The position numbers and the translations under genes are program-made. The notes beneath the pieces are model-generated. The model saw only the letters and a list, made by a program, of their open reading frames with translations, did not search any database and was not told where the DNA came from. From NCBI GenBank assembly GCA_028284905.1, contig JANQQU010000056.1, positions 1-64,000 of the forward strand: a stretch of DNA of 64,000 nucleotides, written 5' to 3'. This document shows positions 62,435 through 64,000 of this stretch, one piece after another. The stretch is from Calditrichia bacterium (GTDB lineage Bacteria > Calditrichota > Calditrichia > RBG-13-44-9 > J075). Each line of letters starts with the position of its first letter. Position 1 is the first letter of the stretch.

Positions 62435-62914
62435 TACTTAACACTTTCCGTTTGAAGTTTCATTAGTGGATTAGAAGTTACTGCCACATTTTCGATTTCC
62501 GATATATTTACGATAAGTTATTCGAAAAAAGAAGCGCAAATAAACTATGAGATAAAGTTCACAGAAGTATAAACTATTCCTAACAAAGAGATAAAATTTA
62601 TTTTTCTATTGAAAAAATGTTTCGTTAAATATCTGTTTATAATGACTCTGCGTGTTTTTCTGTTTGCATTTGATTTTGCTGTTTTAAGTGCCATCATTAA
62701 CCCTGACAAGATACTTTCGTGATACTTTTTATCATTTTATGAATATTTGCACCTAACGTCTTATTGTTGAACTGAAAATGGATTCGGGTTAAGGAATGAA
62801 ATCGCTCGTTGCCCGTTTTTTTCGGTAGAATAGTTTTTTCGTAGGTTTCAATATTTTGATTGAAATTTGATTTTTGTGAAGAGCTGAGAAGGGGAGAGCG
62901 GGAGGAAATTAAAC
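62435..62914. other. 480-bp AT-rich spacer
   Basis: No gene, repeat or clear hairpin. It separates two minus-strand units and should hold the promoter of the operon that begins with the outer-membrane gene and a terminator region for the glycosyltransferase gene to the right. Confidence 0.45.
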
Positions 62915-64000
62915 TTAAAAATTCTTGCTGGTGTAGACCTGCTCATAATTACGAACCATTTTAAGCAAGGTAAAAGTTTTGATTGCATGATTCCGGGCAT
63001 TTTTTGCCAGGCGCTCACGGTAGGTTTGATTTTCCTTGAGATGATGAATGGCTTTGGCAAGTTGAGTATCATCATCACTGGCTACCAGCAGACCGGTCTG
63101 TTGATCGTTGATCAATTCCGGGTTGCCGCCAACATTCGTGGCGATAATCGCTTTCTCGGCAAACATTGCTTCCTGGATAACGTTGGAGCAGCCTTCGCTG
63201 AAGGAGGTGAGAGCAAATATATCGAATCCGTTCAGAATCATATTGATATCCGCCTGGTATCCGATCAGGTGCACATGCGCTTCAATCTTTAATTCACGGG
63301 CAAGGACGGCAATATCGGTTTCATTTGTGGGAAATCCGGCAATAACAATTTTTAATGATAGACCCTGATCAAGTAACTTCGCTGCCGCCCGCAACAACAT
63401 CGCATGATTCTTCACAGTTGCCATTCGCCCGACAGTGCCGATGATGAAATCCTGATCTGATAATCCAAATTTTTCCCGAAAATTTTGGCGTAAGCGATCA
63501 TCCGGGTAGAATTTCTCATCATCAACGCCATTGAGTATCGCCTGAATGTTTTCCAGTGGAAATCCGGTTTTTGCAGCGAGTTTTTTGTTTAATTCCCTGG
63601 AAACGGAAAGCATTTTATCGGCACGCCGCCAGAAAAAATTCTGTAAACGGCAATGTAAACTTCCCTGGGGAAATGTGCCATGCTCCTGATGAATAATCAT
63701 TGGAATACCGGCTAATTTCGCGGCAATTACGCCTTCTAATAAAGTGTTCCAGGAATGGGTGTGGACGATATCGAAACGATGGTCGGTAAATATCTTCCTC
63801 AGCTTCAATGGCAGTTTTATGCTATTGCCGCCCATATGATTCAGGCAAATTACCTGCGCATCCGGTAAGTTGATCGTAGGACCTTCGTAAATAACCCCGA
63901 TAACAACGATAAAAATCTCAAATTTTTCCTGATCAAGGTTGTCGATAAGCTTCAATATGCCAAGCTCTTTTCCCGCGGGACCAATAACGTGAACGAGATG
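62915..64000 (-). CDS. Family 4 glycosyltransferase, N-terminus beyond window
   Basis: The frame is open to the right edge; codons from 64000 inward read HLVHVIGPAGKELGILKLIDNL, the usual start region of a GT4 enzyme, so the first few codons lie outside. Conserved parts: HTHSWNTLLEGVIAAKLAGIP, TVGRMATVKNHAMLLRAA, and TSFSEGCSNVIQEAMFAEKAIIATNVGG with the E(x7)E motif. At least 361 residues. Retaining sugar transfer in polysaccharide assembly. Confidence 0.92.
   Translation of the reverse strand, partial: HLVHVIGPAGKELGILKLIDNLDQEKFEIFIVVIGVIYEGPTINLPDAQVICLNHMGGNSIKLPLKLRKIFTDHRFDIVHTHSWNTLLEGVIAAKLAGIPMIIHQEHGTFPQGSLHCRLQNFFWRRADKMLSVSRELNKKLAAKTGFPLENIQAILNGVDDEKFYPDDRLRQNFREKFGLSDQDFIIGTVGRMATVKNHAMLLRAAAKLLDQGLSLKIVIAGFPTNETDIAVLARELKIEAHVHLIGYQADINMILNGFDIFALTSFSEGCSNVIQEAMFAEKAIIATNVGGNPELINDQQTGLLVASDDDTQLAKAIHHLKENQTYRERLAKNARNHAIKTFTLLKMVRNYEQVYTSKNF

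Overview
The window carries about 46 protein-coding genes and no rRNA, tRNA or CRISPR array that I can see. Several secreted proteins end in a C-terminal sorting domain of the form QNYPNPFNPTT...KKMVLLK. That type IX-style signal, the AraC-fused hybrid kinase and the FG-GAP/ASPIC lipoprotein point to a member of the FCB superphylum, most likely Calditrichota/KSB1-like. No ribosomal or other phylogenetic marker is present, so this placement is an inference.

Layout. 303-4765: a tiny basic protein, then a fatty-acid beta-oxidation pair (a thiolase homologue that has lost its catalytic residues, followed by an intact FadB-type hydratase/dehydrogenase) and a TrmK-like methyltransferase. 4786-14464: scattered metabolic genes (M20 amidohydrolase, agmatinase-type ureohydrolase, secreted esterase, CPA2 antiporter with carbonic anhydrase, PAP2 protein, membrane AraC regulator, globin). 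14535-22068: a minus-strand block of exported proteins (CRTAC1 lipoprotein, orphan TRAP binding protein, two DUF3857/transglutaminase paralogues, one intact and one without the triad). 22349-31537: mutY, a HAD hydrolase, threonine dehydratase, an esterase, a HipA-like kinase overlapping a DUF3037 gene, the plsY-purC-gpsA operon, and a 194-bp duplicated segment at the gpsA 3' end. 31784-38584: comM, a 1403-aa hybrid sensor kinase with a heptamer repeat array inserted in frame in its ATPase domain, and a methyltransferase.

38745-50022 is the most distinctive region. Three very large paralogous secreted proteins lie in tandem. Each has seven propeller repeats, a right-handed beta-helix, a conserved module resembling DUF7305, and a C-terminal sorting domain. 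They share leader sequences, and the spacers carry related hairpins. 50276-64000 is a surface-polysaccharide locus. Its plus-strand arm holds a flippase, an acyltransferase, a methyltransferase, an ATP-grasp enzyme and an amidohydrolase. The convergent minus-strand arm holds glycosyltransferases, WbqC, a DegT aminotransferase and an SDR-fold protein, coupled to a molybdopterin oxidoreductase and an outer-membrane barrel. A further glycosyltransferase runs off the right edge.

Two themes recur. First, several enzyme homologues have lost catalytic residues (thiolase, one transglutaminase, the SDR, the PAP2 protein). Second, spacers are rich in dispersed repeats: degenerate heptamer arrays, palindromes and REP-like elements. 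Starts were reassigned from ribosome-binding sites where the longest reading frame was implausible; these changes are noted per gene.
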